Positions 1-9,244 of a DNA stretch of 51,516 nt are shown here, piece after piece (positions within the stretch are counted from its first letter, which is position 1; the number at the start of each line of letters is the position of its first letter). The DNA is taken from contig CAMYIG010000003.1 in the NCBI GenBank assembly GCA_947258425.1, forward strand, positions 1 through 51,516, written 5' to 3'. The translations under genes and the position numbers were made by a program. The stretch is from SZUA-76 sp945787585 (GTDB lineage: Bacteria > Pseudomonadota > Gammaproteobacteria > SZUA-140). A model generated the notes under the pieces. It was not told the DNA's origin, searched no databases, and saw only the letters and a list, made by a program, of their open reading frames with translations.

Positions 1-1
1 A

Positions 2-2148
2 CTGACGCCGCTGGGCGTCAAGATTCCCAACGGCTTTGCCACCAGTGCCGACGCCTACCGCCACTTTATTCATCACAATAATCTACACGAAAAGATCGAG
101 TCGGCGCTGGGTGCGATGGATGCAGATGACGTCGATGCACTGGCCGCGACCGGCGCCCGCATCCGCGCGTGGATCGCCCATGCCGAACTCCCCGCGGACC
201 TCGCACAGGGGATCACAGACGCCTATGGCCGCCTTGAAGCCGAGTACGGCACCAATACCGACGTCGCGGTGCGTAGTTCAGCCACCGCCGAAGACCTGCC
301 CAACGCCTCATTTGCTGGACAGCAGGACTCCTATCTCAATATTCGCGGCACCCATAATCTACTACTCACCTGCAAACAGGTGTTCGCTTCGCTCTTTACC
401 GATCGCGCCATCTCCTATCGTATCCATCAGGGCTTCACTCACATGGACGTTGCCCTCTCCATCGGCGTGCAGAAGATGGTGCGCGCCGACCTCGGCGCCT
501 CCGGTGTACTCTTCACCCTCGATACCGAGAGCGGCTTTCGCGACGTGGTCTTCATCACCGCCGCCTATGGGCTGGGCGAGAATATTGTGCAGGGGAAGGT
601 CAACCCCGATGAGTACTTTGTCTTCAAGCCAACACTGGAGAAAGGCTTTCGCCCAATATTGAAGCGCCAGCTCGGCGAGAAGGCGATCAAGATGATCTAC
701 TCCGGTGACGCCACCGTCGGCATCTCCACCAAAAATGTTCATTCTTCATCGTACAGGCGCGGCCAGAGACGGTGCAGGCCACCCGAGATATCAACATCCA
801 CCGCAGCTACACCCTCCAAAGTGAGGGCGAGCGCCTTTGTCAGGGCAAAAGCATCGGGCAGAAGATTGTCACAGGCAAGGTGCGCGTGATTCTGGAGGCG
901 TCACAGATGCGCGAACTACAGCCGGGCGAGGTACTGGTCACTGATATCACCGACCCCGACTGGGAACCGGTGATGAAGATCGCCGCTGGTATCGTCACCA
1001 ACCGGGGTGGGCGCACCTGCCACGCCGCGATCATCGCGCGTGAACTCGGCATCCCGGCGATCGTGGGCTGTGGCGACGCGACCCAGACACTGCCGACAGG
1101 AGAGATGGTGACGGTCTCCTGCGCACAGGGGGACGACGGCATAGTCTATCGTGGGGCACTGCCATTTGAGATCAATGAAATCGATCTCAGCGATCTCAGA
1201 CAGCCCAAAACAGATATCATGCTAAACCTTGGCAACCCCGAGCAGGCCTACAAATTTTCCCACCTGCCCTGCAGTGGAGTGGGACTGGCGCGACTCGAAT
1301 TCATCATCAACAATACCATCGGCGTGCATCCGCGTGCGCTACTCGAATACGACACCTTAGATGCCAGCACTCAGCAGCAAATCGATGCCCTCAGTGCGGG
1401 CTATCCCGACCATCGCAGCTTTTACATCAAACGTCTCGCCGAAGGGATCAGCACCATTGCCGCAGCCTTTTACCCCAAACCGGTGATCGTGCGCATGAGC
1501 GACTTCAAGTCCAACGAATACGCCTCACTGATTGGGGGCAAACAGTTTGAACCCGACGAAGAGAACCCGATGATCGGCCTGCGCGGCGCCAATCGTTATT
1601 TTTCTGAGCAGTTTGCCGAATGTTTCAAACTTGAATGTGCGGCAATGAGACGCGCCCGCGAGCATATGGGACTCGACAATATTGCATTGATGATCCCGTT
1701 TGTGCGCACCGTCGACGAAGCGGTCAAGGCGCTGGCACTGATGGCAGGTGAAGGGCTGGTGCGTGGCGAAAACGGACTCAAGATTCACATGATGTGTGAA
1801 ATCCCATCCAACGCACTGCTCGCCGATGAGTTTCTGCAACACTTCGACGGCTTCTCAATCGGTTCCAATGACTTAACCCAGCTGACCCTCGGCATCGATC
1901 GTGACTCTGGCATCGTCAGCGGCTTTGATGAACGCAATCCAGCCGTCATCCGATTGATTGAGATGGCGATTACCGCCTGTAAAAAAGCGGATAAATATGT
2001 CGGCATCTGTGGCCAGGCACCCTCCGACTACCCGGAAATGACCCAGTGGTTAGTTCAACAGGGGATCAATTCGATTTCACTGAACCCGGATAGCGTACTG
2101 GAAATGACCCGTGCGGTGCTGGAGATTGAACAACAGATGGATAAGTAG
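2..2148 (+). pseudogene. ppsA: Phosphoenolpyruvate synthase PpsA, 5' end outside window, internal deletion with frameshift near 742
   Basis: PEP synthase converts pyruvate and ATP to PEP, AMP and phosphate for gluconeogenesis. The first part (2 to about 742, frame 2) has the ATP-binding domain with AVRSSATAEDLPNASFAGQQ-type sequence and VNPDEYF. The second part (from 745, frame 1) starts at FIVQARPETVQ and includes the phosphohistidine motif GGRTCHAAIIARELGIPA and the C-terminal PEP/pyruvate barrel with EIPSNALLADEF, GSNDLTQL and GICGQ. After GISTKNV the family normally has about 45-50 residues, including the metal-binding DIEWA motif. Here they are missing and the frame changes. Either the gene is a pseudogene or the assembly dropped about 145 bases. 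Identity is certain; intactness is not. Confidence 0.9.
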
Positions 2149-2170
2149 ATTGATCAGGGCAAAGGTTGAT

Positions 2171-2662
2171 GTGAAAACCCAGGCGCCAGTAGCACTAATC
2201 CTCGCCATCATTACATTAATGAGCGGGTGCGGTGCAATACCAGAGAAACAATCTATCAAGACACCGTCTCGCGCAAGCCAGTCACTACCAGACTCAAACA
2301 CCGCCATCATCAAACTCTACGCGCAACACAAACAATGGAAAAAAACGCCTTACAAACTGGGCGGCTTGAGTAAAAAGGGGATTGATTGCTCTGGTTTTGT
2401 GCATGTCACCTACAAAGAACGGTTTGGAATATCGCTGCCCAGAACCACGGCACGCCAGGCGCAGGCAGGCACGAATATTACGCGCCAACAGCTCCAGACT
2501 GGCGATCTGGTCTTTTTCAAAACCGGATTTAAAGTTCGCCATGTCGGTATTTATATTGAAAATGGAAAGTTTTTACATGCCTCTACCAGTAAAGGCGTGA
2601 TGATTTCCAATCTCAACAATCGCTACTGGAAAAAGGTATACTGGAAAGCGGTGCGAATTTAA
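2171..2662 (+). CDS. NlpC/P60 family lipoprotein, probable peptidoglycan endopeptidase (MepS/Spr-like)
   Basis: About 163 residues. A signal peptide ends in the lipobox LMSGC with the lipidated Cys at residue 20. The NlpC/P60 domain follows, with catalytic Cys in DCSGF (C73), His in VRHVGIYI (H124) and a third polar residue in LHAST (H136). Family members cut peptide stems or crosslinks of peptidoglycan in the periplasm. I chose GTG at 2171 because AAAGG lies just upstream and it gives a normal signal peptide. The ATG at 2111 would overlap ppsA and add 20 residues ahead of the signal peptide. It starts 22 bases after ppsA. Domain call is firm; exact bond cleaved is inferred. Confidence 0.85.
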   Translation: MKTQAPVALILAIITLMSGCGAIPEKQSIKTPSRASQSLPDSNTAIIKLYAQHKQWKKTPYKLGGLSKKGIDCSGFVHVTYKERFGISLPRTTARQAQAGTNITRQQLQTGDLVFFKTGFKVRHVGIYIENGKFLHASTSKGVMISNLNNRYWKKVYWKAVRI

Positions 2663-2728
2663 AATCGCTGCGCGCTGGTTTGCGCAACAAAACATTTGCA
2701 TTTTATGACAATAGTTTTAATATCCGTT

Positions 2729-2758
2729 TCTGTGATGCCATGCTTTAGTTGCTATAAT
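2729..2758 (+). promoter_or_regulatory. Probable sigma-70 promoter of the Lpp-like lipoprotein gene
   Basis: A perfect -10 hexamer TATAAT lies at 2753-2758. The -35 region around 2729-2735 is poor (TCTGTG). Transcription would start near 2765 and leave a leader of about 80 bases before the ATG at 2845. Confidence 0.5.
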
Positions 2759-2844
2759 AGACCAGCGCTACAAAACCAGCATCGTCAGCATACCGCTGAT
2801 ATTTATGATCAGATATGCAATTAAACACTAATGAGGAATAAAAA

Positions 2845-3162
2845 ATGTTAAAGCGATCAATGTTAATTATAGCTGTGCCTGCAATATTACTGTTAGCGAG
2901 CGGCTGCGCCACTAGCACGGCAACTCCGGATGCTGATCTGCAGGCATCTATCGAGCGTGCTCAACAGACTGCTGATGAAGCCAAGCGTATCGCTTCCGAC
3001 GCGAAAAAAGCGGCTGCCGATGCTGCTGCTGCCCAGCGTGCTGCCGATCAGGCTCAGGCCGATGCTAATCAGGCCAAGAGCATGGCGAATGACGCGATGA
3101 ATGCCGCTAATGAAGCGACAATGAAATCAGAGCGTATGTTTGAAAAATCGATGAGCAAATAA
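2845..3162 (+). CDS. Lpp/OprI-type alanine-zipper outer-membrane lipoprotein
   Basis: 105 residues with a lipoprotein signal (LLLASGC) followed by a long helical stretch very rich in Ala, Gln, Asp and Lys in heptad-like spacing (AADAAAAQRAADQAQADANQ). It ends in ...SMSK. The family forms trimeric coiled coils anchored in the outer membrane, and E. coli Lpp is joined to peptidoglycan through its C-terminal Lys. The terminal Lys here makes such attachment possible. It is longer than E. coli Lpp (78 residues), closer to alanine-zipper lipoproteins of other gammaproteobacteria. RBS GAGGA precedes the ATG. It has its own promoter and terminator, and two L,D-transpeptidase genes follow. Confidence 0.85.
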   Translation: MLKRSMLIIAVPAILLLASGCATSTATPDADLQASIERAQQTADEAKRIASDAKKAAADAAAAQRAADQAQADANQAKSMANDAMNAANEATMKSERMFEKSMSK

Positions 3163-3191
3163 TCAATAACCGATTATTGCGTTTGCAGAGG

Positions 3192-3222
3192 AAGGGACGA
3201 ACAGTGTGTTCGTCCCTTTTTT
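3192..3222 (+). terminator. Rho-independent terminator of the Lpp-like gene
   Basis: The perfect 11-bp stem AAGGGACGAAC / GTTCGTCCCTT with a 5-base loop (AGTGT) is followed by a T run. It lies 29 bases after the lipoprotein stop and just before the converging L,D-transpeptidase gene. Confidence 0.92.
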
Positions 3223-3229
3223 ATAGGCG

Positions 3230-4531
3230 TTATTGACTGACTATTTGACATGGTACACTTGTGTCAATACGACTCTCAGGGGTAACAATGCCCGACAGAC
3301 CGAGCAAGTGTTCAATTTTGTCGACCGCTGATTCAGCTTGTTTCTGATGACTGAATGGTCCCGCCATCACGCGACAGACACCCTCTTTTCCAACAGCACT
3401 GACCACCGTGGGTAATTCGATACCACTAATCTTTCGGCTCACCTCGCTGATCGAATCTGCCGCTTGAAAAACGCCCACCTGCACCATCCACGCGCGCTGT
3501 GTCACCAATGAAATAGGCGTCTCTTCAATCGAGGCTAACACCACTTCTTCACCCTGCCTGTAGACCTGCGTTGGAACACCCCTTGATTGCAACGCTATCC
3601 GCTCCGCCCGCTCCCAACTTTTGCTATTGAGCACACCGGATGTATCTCTCGTAATCGCCCGCACCATCAAGGTTAAATTATTACCGTTATCAGGGCTTGA
3701 ATCCTTCATCGGGGGATGCGCCTCCAGATAAAGCGTATTATCAGACCACCCCGATTTATATGGTTGATCAATAATACGGACCGGCGTGCCTGAAGCGATC
3801 AGTGGAAAGAAATCAGCAATATCTTCTGGATACATGCGCAGACAACCGTGGCTAACGCGCTTACCGATACTATAAGGTCGATTAGTCCCATGAATGAGAT
3901 AGCTACTTTGTCCCAGTCGCATCGCATAATCGCCCAGTGGATTATCTTCACCCGGTGGGACTATCTTAGGCAAAGGGTCACCTTCCGCCGCATGCTCGGC
4001 ACGAATCGATTCAGGCACAATCCAGGACGGTTTGATCTTTTTCTCTGTAATTTTAGCGGAAGTAAAAGGGATTGAGCGCCCCTCTGAACCGATACCCAGT
4101 GGATACGTCACGACCACTCTTGGCTCCCCGGACGCTGCCGGCGGGTAAAAATAGAGCCGCATCTCCGGCAGATTCACCACCACGCCTTCGCGCGGTGCAT
4201 CCGGTAAAATATACTGGCTCGGTATCACCACCTTCTGACCCGCATCCGGCAGCCACGGATCGACATCAGGATTCGCCGCCACCATTTCGCTAAACCCAAT
4301 ACTGTAACGTCGCGCAACATCTAGCAACGTCTCGGCCGCAGAGACCTCGATAACTTCTATCTGACCAATTAATGACTGGTTATCAAGTGGTAATGGAAAA
4401 CTTTTGGCGATTGCGTTGCCCTGCGCCGCCATAAAAAACCAGCATATCATTGATATCGTTGCCATAAACCGCGCCAACGACTGGCAAACAGCGCGTAATA
4501 CATTAGTAGTCATAGGGTGCAATAGCTTCAT
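3230..4531 (-). CDS. Periplasmic L,D-transpeptidase with LysM and SPOR domains
   Basis: About 433 residues from the ATG at 4531. Order: signal peptide ending near AIA (residue 42), LysM-like segment (about 58-104), YkuD catalytic domain (about 114-277) with YLIHGT (H214) and SHGCLRM (catalytic C230), linker, and a C-terminal SPOR domain (MVQVGVFQAADS... to CRVMAGPFS). YkuD enzymes make 3-3 crosslinks or attach Lpp to peptidoglycan; SPOR binds denuded glycan at septa. The combination resembles the ErfK/YbiS group with an added SPOR domain. The reading frame is open to 4621, but residues before 4531 do not look like a signal peptide start; ATG 4513 is an alternative. It converges on the Lpp-like gene, which suggests, without proving, that the lipoprotein is its substrate. 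Confidence 0.85.
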   Translation of the reverse strand: MKLLHPMTTNVLRAVCQSLARFMATISMICWFFMAAQGNAIAKSFPLPLDNQSLIGQIEVIEVSAAETLLDVARRYSIGFSEMVAANPDVDPWLPDAGQKVVIPSQYILPDAPREGVVVNLPEMRLYFYPPAASGEPRVVVTYPLGIGSEGRSIPFTSAKITEKKIKPSWIVPESIRAEHAAEGDPLPKIVPPGEDNPLGDYAMRLGQSSYLIHGTNRPYSIGKRVSHGCLRMYPEDIADFFPLIASGTPVRIIDQPYKSGWSDNTLYLEAHPPMKDSSPDNGNNLTLMVRAITRDTSGVLNSKSWERAERIALQSRGVPTQVYRQGEEVVLASIEETPISLVTQRAWMVQVGVFQAADSISEVSRKISGIELPTVVSAVGKEGVCRVMAGPFSHQKQAESAVDKIEHLLGLSGIVTPESRIDTSVPCQIVSQ

Positions 4532-4773
4532 ACTTTTAAATATTTGCGGATACCTGGCCCATATTGTGACATAGCTATTGCAAATTTGGCATGAGATAGC
4601 GAAAAATAGCGGGGAAACCAAAATTAGAGGGTGTTATACGCATCGCTCGTGTTATACGCTATCTCATACCCTGAAATCTGCGTCTCAGTTCACATATGAT
4701 CGAGATTTGCCGATATATTGACTGTCAATGGCCCATTTAAGAAATGAGCCATATAATCAGTGATTGAGGGACT

Positions 4774-5445
4774 ATGCGAGTGTGGACACTATTTATGCGA
4801 AGGATTTCAGGGGCGATCAAATCGTGTTTGCTGCCCTTTTTCTCGCCTTTTCACGAACAGGCCTACCCAAGTCAACGTCGCCCAGTTAACCGTCTTCTTT
4901 GCACCCTGTTGCTTATTAGCTCATCATTTTCTGTGGCGCATGCAGACTCGGATACCTGGATCCTGATTGATGCCGCCGGACGCTCGCTGTCAGTCATGCA
5001 GGATGATCAGATGATCGAAGACTACCCCGGTATTTCACTGGGACGCAATGGCTACGCAGCGGATCGCTCCCAGGGGGATGGCAAAACACCCCTCGGCGAA
5101 TTCCATATTGCATGGGTCAATCCGGAGAGCCGCTATCGACGTTTTTTTGGGCTGGATTATCCCAATCTTGAACGGGCAGAACTGGCCTTTCAACGCAACC
5201 GCATCGACACCAGCACTTACTCAGAAATACGTCAGGCGTTATCGAGCGGTAAGATCCCACCACAGACAACCGCACTGGGTGGCTATATTGGTATTCACGG
5301 CGTCGGTAACGGCGATCCACGCATTCATAAAATCAGTGACTGGACACAAGGCTGTATCGCGCTCACCAACGCACAACTGGATGCGCTTCAAAAGTGGATC
5401 AAGGTCGGCACCCGAGTAGTGATTACGGATGGACTGAATAGCTAG
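4774..5445 (+). CDS. Secreted L,D-transpeptidase (YkuD family), compact form
   Basis: 223 residues. A basic N-terminus and a hydrophobic stretch (LLCTLLLISSSFSVAHA) form a signal peptide with cleavage near residue 57. The YkuD domain starts at TWILIDAAGRSLSVM and carries IGIHGVG and the catalytic WTQGCIALTN motif. It has no LysM or SPOR, unlike its divergent neighbour. GAGGG sits close to ATG 4774; ATG 4795 is another possible start, and the 40 or so residues before the hydrophobic core make the N-region unusually long. Role: L,D-crosslinking or trimming of murein in the periplasm. Confidence 0.83.
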   Translation: MRVWTLFMRRISGAIKSCLLPFFSPFHEQAYPSQRRPVNRLLCTLLLISSSFSVAHADSDTWILIDAAGRSLSVMQDDQMIEDYPGISLGRNGYAADRSQGDGKTPLGEFHIAWVNPESRYRRFFGLDYPNLERAELAFQRNRIDTSTYSEIRQALSSGKIPPQTTALGGYIGIHGVGNGDPRIHKISDWTQGCIALTNAQLDALQKWIKVGTRVVITDGLNS

Positions 5446-5446
5446 C

Positions 5447-6403
5447 TTAATAATAGCCAGCAACCACCGGAATCATCTCTTTCACTCTCTTTTTATTATT
5501 TGTCGCCTTAACCGTGCTACTGGCAGCGACCCCGGCAGGGTAACTTTTACCCGGCACCGTAAGATTGGGGTCTGAGAACAGCATTGGGCTGGGTTTACAC
5601 GCCAGGCATTTAACAGAGCCCTGTTGTGCATAGGCCATAATCGTCTTGAATTTGTTGGCGGTATCTACGTATCCAAAATTGTACCCTTTATCTGCCGCCA
5701 TATAGTTGAAGCCGTGTTTGTAGCTCAACGCACTATCAGCAGCCACCTGCACGGTTTCATGATTAGCGCCCAGCGTATGACCAATCTCGTGCACAAACGT
5801 CTCTGCGAGGTACCTATCATAAGTCGTCGGTATATTCTTTATGTTGGTGAGCCAGTTAGCCGTATTATCGAGATTAACCAGATCGAGAAATACAAAACCG
5901 TAAGCCTTATCACTACTCCCCTGATTGGCCGTCGCGATACCCAGTAGACCCGTGATGTCCCTGAATGTAATACCGCTATCTTCACTGACATAAGGGTTGG
6001 GCAGGTCACCCATCATCACCACCAGATCCGCGCCCGCCTTCTCACGCATCGCCCAGATAGTATCGTAAGGGGCAGCTTTTGTACGTGCCAGCATCAGGTC
6101 CTTCTGGATATCCGCATCGACCCCTGCTGACCACGTCCATTGATGGATTCCAAATCCTGCCGAGAAGAACACATCATCGTCGTAGATATCACTCGCTTTG
6201 ATCGTATCATTGATTGCTTTAACCAGCGCGTCAATCGTCTCGCGGGTCGGCACTGTCGCTTCCTGCGACACTATCCCCTGATCCGTTTTATTAAATAAGA
6301 ACAGCACATCGATTTTCGGGTCAGCATTGGCCTGGGCAGGCACCGCTATTCCACTACTGAGTGCCATTAAATAACCAAACATTAAAAAGTATTTTGAGGA
6401 CAT
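5447..6403 (-). CDS. Secreted metzincin-type zinc metalloprotease (reprolysin-like)
   Basis: About 318 residues with a signal peptide ending PAQANA (residue 27). The zinc motif HEIGHTLGANH (H205, E206, H209, H215) matches HExxHxxGxxH, and a Met-turn candidate, TIMAY (M256), follows. Together they place it in the metzincin clan, closest in style to M12-like secreted bacterial proteases. The start at 6403 is set by AGGAG six bases upstream; the frame extends to 6457 without support. C266 and C269 in KCLACK could form a disulfide. It is a single gene converging on the transpeptidase at 5445, and the substrate is unknown. Confidence 0.8.
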   Translation of the reverse strand: MSSKYFLMFGYLMALSSGIAVPAQANADPKIDVLFLFNKTDQGIVSQEATVPTRETIDALVKAINDTIKASDIYDDDVFFSAGFGIHQWTWSAGVDADIQKDLMLARTKAAPYDTIWAMREKAGADLVVMMGDLPNPYVSEDSGITFRDITGLLGIATANQGSSDKAYGFVFLDLVNLDNTANWLTNIKNIPTTYDRYLAETFVHEIGHTLGANHETVQVAADSALSYKHGFNYMAADKGYNFGYVDTANKFKTIMAYAQQGSVKCLACKPSPMLFSDPNLTVPGKSYPAGVAASSTVKATNNKKRVKEMIPVVAGYY

Positions 6404-6573
6404 GAGGGACTCCTGTATGAAAGAGGTGAGCGAAGAGCGTAAAAAATAAAATGTCAAACATCAGTGATTAACACCGAAAGTTCACATTAACCTGGAAAAA
6501 GACTAAAACAGGTGCCAGACAAGTCTGATGAGTAGTTAATCCAAAATAAATCGATTACTATGCAAATTACTCA

Positions 6574-7392
6574 CTAACCAGCACGCTTATACTCAGGAAA
6601 TAAGCGCTGCATTAAGGGTGCACAATGTTTTTCAAATTTCGCATCAAGATAGTCTCTGTCTATTTCTGCTAAAATGTTATGCTTAGCCACTGCCTTGTTG
6701 CTACCTTCTTTACGCACATCAAACGTACTGGAAGAAACACCTAAGAATCTCGCTATTGTTTCTGTGCTATTCGATATTTCACTGGTTTTGAGCAACAGCA
6801 GTCGATCCTCAGGAATAACATGCAATAATTTTTCATTTTCCCTGGTCCAGTAAGATAAATAGGTATCTAAAGGATAAAGCTCATTATCACATAAAACTTT
6901 CTCTTCTTCCGCATATGTCTGGGGCAGCTCACCAAACAGTACTTTTAACCAGGTATGATCATACGTCTCATCATTCGGATTTTTATAGTTTATTTGATTA
7001 TTAATAATGGAATCCAGCCACGAATAACAATCACGCACCGTCACAATAAACTTCGCATCTTTAAATAACTCGACGAACACTTCCGCACAATAACCAATGA
7101 ACCATGATGATTCAAATTCTAACCAGAGCTGATCATCTCGCCGTTTAAAATAACGCAGCAGCTCTTCTTTAGTAGGGTTTGAATATAAAAACCTGGAAAC
7201 GGCCTGATACTCTACTTCATGCTCTGAACGATAATTGGAATCCAGCATTGCATAAAGCGATGTGGTACCAGTTTTTGGCATACCAACGCAATACGCATGT
7301 ATTTTTCTGGGAATAATTTGATTCTTGATGTTCGCGGGTAAAATACTTTTTATATGTTTTTTAAACTGAGTAATATTATTAGTGACCGCCAT
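6574..7392 (-). CDS. PAPS-dependent sulfotransferase family protein
   Basis: 272 residues. The 5'-phosphosulfate loop is PKTGTTSL (39-46) and the 3'-phosphate-binding strand-helix is VTVRDCYSWLDS (about 122-133), both standard for PAPS sulfotransferases. There is no signal peptide or membrane segment, so it should act in the cytoplasm. The start at 7392 has GAGGGGG upstream; the frame is open to 7413. It is the last gene of the minus-strand group DHH phosphoesterase, cysC, sulfotransferase, 85 bases after cysC. The region is visibly richer in A+T than its neighbours, which may indicate transfer. The acceptor cannot be read from the sequence. Confidence 0.82.
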   Translation of the reverse strand: MAVTNNITQFKKHIKSILPANIKNQIIPRKIHAYCVGMPKTGTTSLYAMLDSNYRSEHEVEYQAVSRFLYSNPTKEELLRYFKRRDDQLWLEFESSWFIGYCAEVFVELFKDAKFIVTVRDCYSWLDSIINNQINYKNPNDETYDHTWLKVLFGELPQTYAEEEKVLCDNELYPLDTYLSYWTRENEKLLHVIPEDRLLLLKTSEISNSTETIARFLGVSSSTFDVRKEGSNKAVAKHNILAEIDRDYLDAKFEKHCAPLMQRLFPEYKRAG

Positions 7393-7477
7393 AACTCCCC
7401 CTCTTATAACCATACCGTTAACATGATTATTATTTATGCTTAGGCACTATCGTATAATAAACAACTTAAATAGTTTT

Positions 7478-8083
7478 TTATGTGCTAACAGAAAAAACAC
7501 CTCTTTCCTCCATTAAAGCAACAATCCGACTTACGCTTTCATCAATCGTTAAATTATTAGTATCAATGATTAATTCGGGGTTCTTCGGCTCATCATAAAC
7601 AGATGAAATACCTGTAAAGTCAGCAACCTCACCTGCACGTGCGCGCTTATACAAACCTTTCACATCTCGTTCTTCACAAACCTTGAGCGAACATCGACAA
7701 TACACCTCAATAAAATCACCAGAAGCAAACAAATTTCTCACCCAATTACGGTCTTTCTCAATAGGTGAAATGAAGGCAGTTAATGTAATAACACCGGCAT
7801 CCACTGTAAGCCGCGACATCTCGCCAATACGACGGATGTTTTCTGTACGATCGGCATCACTAAACCCCAAATCATTGCATAATCCATGACGTACATTATC
7901 ACCATCAAACACATAGGTTCTGCACGCCATTTGGTACAGTCTTTCTTCCAGCGCATGAGCTAACGTTGATTTTCCAGCACCCGACAGTCCAGTAAACCAT
8001 ACAACGACTGATTTATGTTTATTAAGCCTTTCGCGTCGCTCGCGCGTAACAGAAACATTATGCCAAACTATATTTTTATTCAT
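7478..8083 (-). CDS. cysC: Adenylylsulfate (APS) kinase
   Basis: 201 residues, normal for CysC. Walker A GLSGAGKST (32-40), FDGDNVRHGL, then CEERDVKGLYKRARAGEVADF, all typical of APS kinase. It phosphorylates APS to PAPS using ATP. The loop usually read FISPYRxxR is FISPIEKDR here, a small departure. It starts 8 bases after the DHH gene and lies before the sulfotransferase. No sulfate adenylyltransferase (cysND or sat) or PAPS reductase is near, so the PAPS made here more likely feeds sulfation than cysteine synthesis; this is inferred from context. Confidence 0.93.
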   Translation of the reverse strand: MNKNIVWHNVSVTRERRERLNKHKSVVVWFTGLSGAGKSTLAHALEERLYQMACRTYVFDGDNVRHGLCNDLGFSDADRTENIRRIGEMSRLTVDAGVITLTAFISPIEKDRNWVRNLFASGDFIEVYCRCSLKVCEERDVKGLYKRARAGEVADFTGISSVYDEPKNPELIIDTNNLTIDESVSRIVALMEERGVFSVST

Positions 8084-8091
8084 TTAATTGC

Positions 8092-9060
8092 TTATAACGC
8101 CTGTTCAGAAAATACGGTCCTAAATTTCTCGGTAAATAATTCCACATTTGATTTTGGTAGGTAATTAATTCCTGCTGCCATCTTTCGGCCGCCTCCCGAA
8201 GGAAAATCACAACACAACTTATCTGCACCTTCTTTAGTATCGAGCGATGCGCGCACTGACACCTGAAAACCGCCATCGTTGAGCAGTACCAAGATGGCAT
8301 GTGCGCGTGCCGGATTGTTACGCGCCAGCTGATTACTAAACACGCCACTCACACGACGCGCCCAGGCTGCATCTGGAAGCATATAAAGTGCAGTATGCTC
8401 ATCTTCAAATTCTGCTTTTAGCGTTAACGCCTTTTCTATATCACTTAAATAGGACTGCTGTAATTGCTTATATACTGGTTCTAACGCGATAAATTTAAAG
8501 GGGTCATCATATGGCTTCAGTTTTAAATAAAGTTTATCAGGCGCTATTGCGAGATCAGATAGCGTTGCGCCATAGCCATTATAATTCAAATAAAGACCTA
8601 AATTGCTCAGTAATTCATGCTGCTCATCGCTAAGCGATAGATGCCTGATCACCGCCTGTGCGCTTTCATGGAGATTATCTCCATACGCGCCAACAGCGGC
8701 CCACAAAGGATATCGATTTTCAAGGTATCGATTAATTAACAAGCTAGTACACGTCGCAGGCGCAGTATCGATCATCGTAATCAAACCAGGATGCTCAATC
8801 ATCTCACCAGGAAAATGATGGTCAACATAGTGGATATGACAGCCCTTATCCAGTAATCGCAGTAAATCCTCACGATTTTTATCCATGGATATATCTAGCA
8901 CCATAATGTGCTCGCCCCGTTCAGCGTAGACTTTGCCGAGCAGCGAGATGTCACGTTTCACGCCCGTCACTAGGGTACTTTTGGTGGGCATAGCAAGGCG
9001 TAGCTGGTGTAATGCACATATCCCATCAGCATCACCATTAAATACATCAATAGTATTCAT
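8092..9060 (-). CDS. DHH/DHHA1 family phosphoesterase, candidate pAp phosphatase
   Basis: 322 residues. DHH metal motifs: D10/D12 in NGDADGI, D56 in VLDIS, D80-H81-H82 in VDHHFP, and D128 in GAYGDN. The C-terminal DHHA1 substrate loop is GGGRKMAAG (289-297), where the usual His is Arg. Size and layout match NrnA-type enzymes that hydrolyse nanoRNA and 3'-phosphoadenosine 5'-phosphate (pAp). Sulfotransferases release pAp, and the two genes downstream are APS kinase and a sulfotransferase, so pAp removal is a reasonable inferred role. The first motif lacks the His seen in classical NrnA, so the substrate is open. No Shine-Dalgarno is visible before the ATG. Confidence 0.75.
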   Translation of the reverse strand: MNTIDVFNGDADGICALHQLRLAMPTKSTLVTGVKRDISLLGKVYAERGEHIMVLDISMDKNREDLLRLLDKGCHIHYVDHHFPGEMIEHPGLITMIDTAPATCTSLLINRYLENRYPLWAAVGAYGDNLHESAQAVIRHLSLSDEQHELLSNLGLYLNYNGYGATLSDLAIAPDKLYLKLKPYDDPFKFIALEPVYKQLQQSYLSDIEKALTLKAEFEDEHTALYMLPDAAWARRVSGVFSNQLARNNPARAHAILVLLNDGGFQVSVRASLDTKEGADKLCCDFPSGGGRKMAAGINYLPKSNVELFTEKFRTVFSEQAL

Positions 9061-9083
9061 AGAACAATTCTATACCAGAAAAA

Positions 9084-9126
9084 CCTGTATGTGTGTGTGA
9101 AATCGATGATAATCGATATATACAGG
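9084..9126. promoter_or_regulatory. Inverted repeat upstream of the DHH-cysC-sulfotransferase operon
   Basis: CCTGTAT (9084-9090) and ATACAGG (9120-9126) form a 7-bp inverted repeat around an alternating GT tract and two copies of ATCGAT. It lies 24 bases before the DHH start on the minus strand and could be an operator or a leader hairpin. Confidence 0.35.
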
Positions 9127-9244
9127 GGCGGTCGATCCTATACCTAAACAGCATGAATTTCTTTATTATCAGTCCTGATTTGGGGGCATTTTTATTATCA
9201 AGACTTCCCAACATCTTCACCTGGCAAGCTGAACTCACAACGCC

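Noticed and set aside
36..662. 208-codon open frame overlapping ppsA
   Set aside because: Shadow frame; the frame-2 reading is clear PpsA sequence.
2111..2170. ATG start for the NlpC/P60 protein within ppsA
   Set aside because: It puts 20 residues before the signal peptide; GTG 2171 has a better RBS and gives a normal lipoprotein signal.
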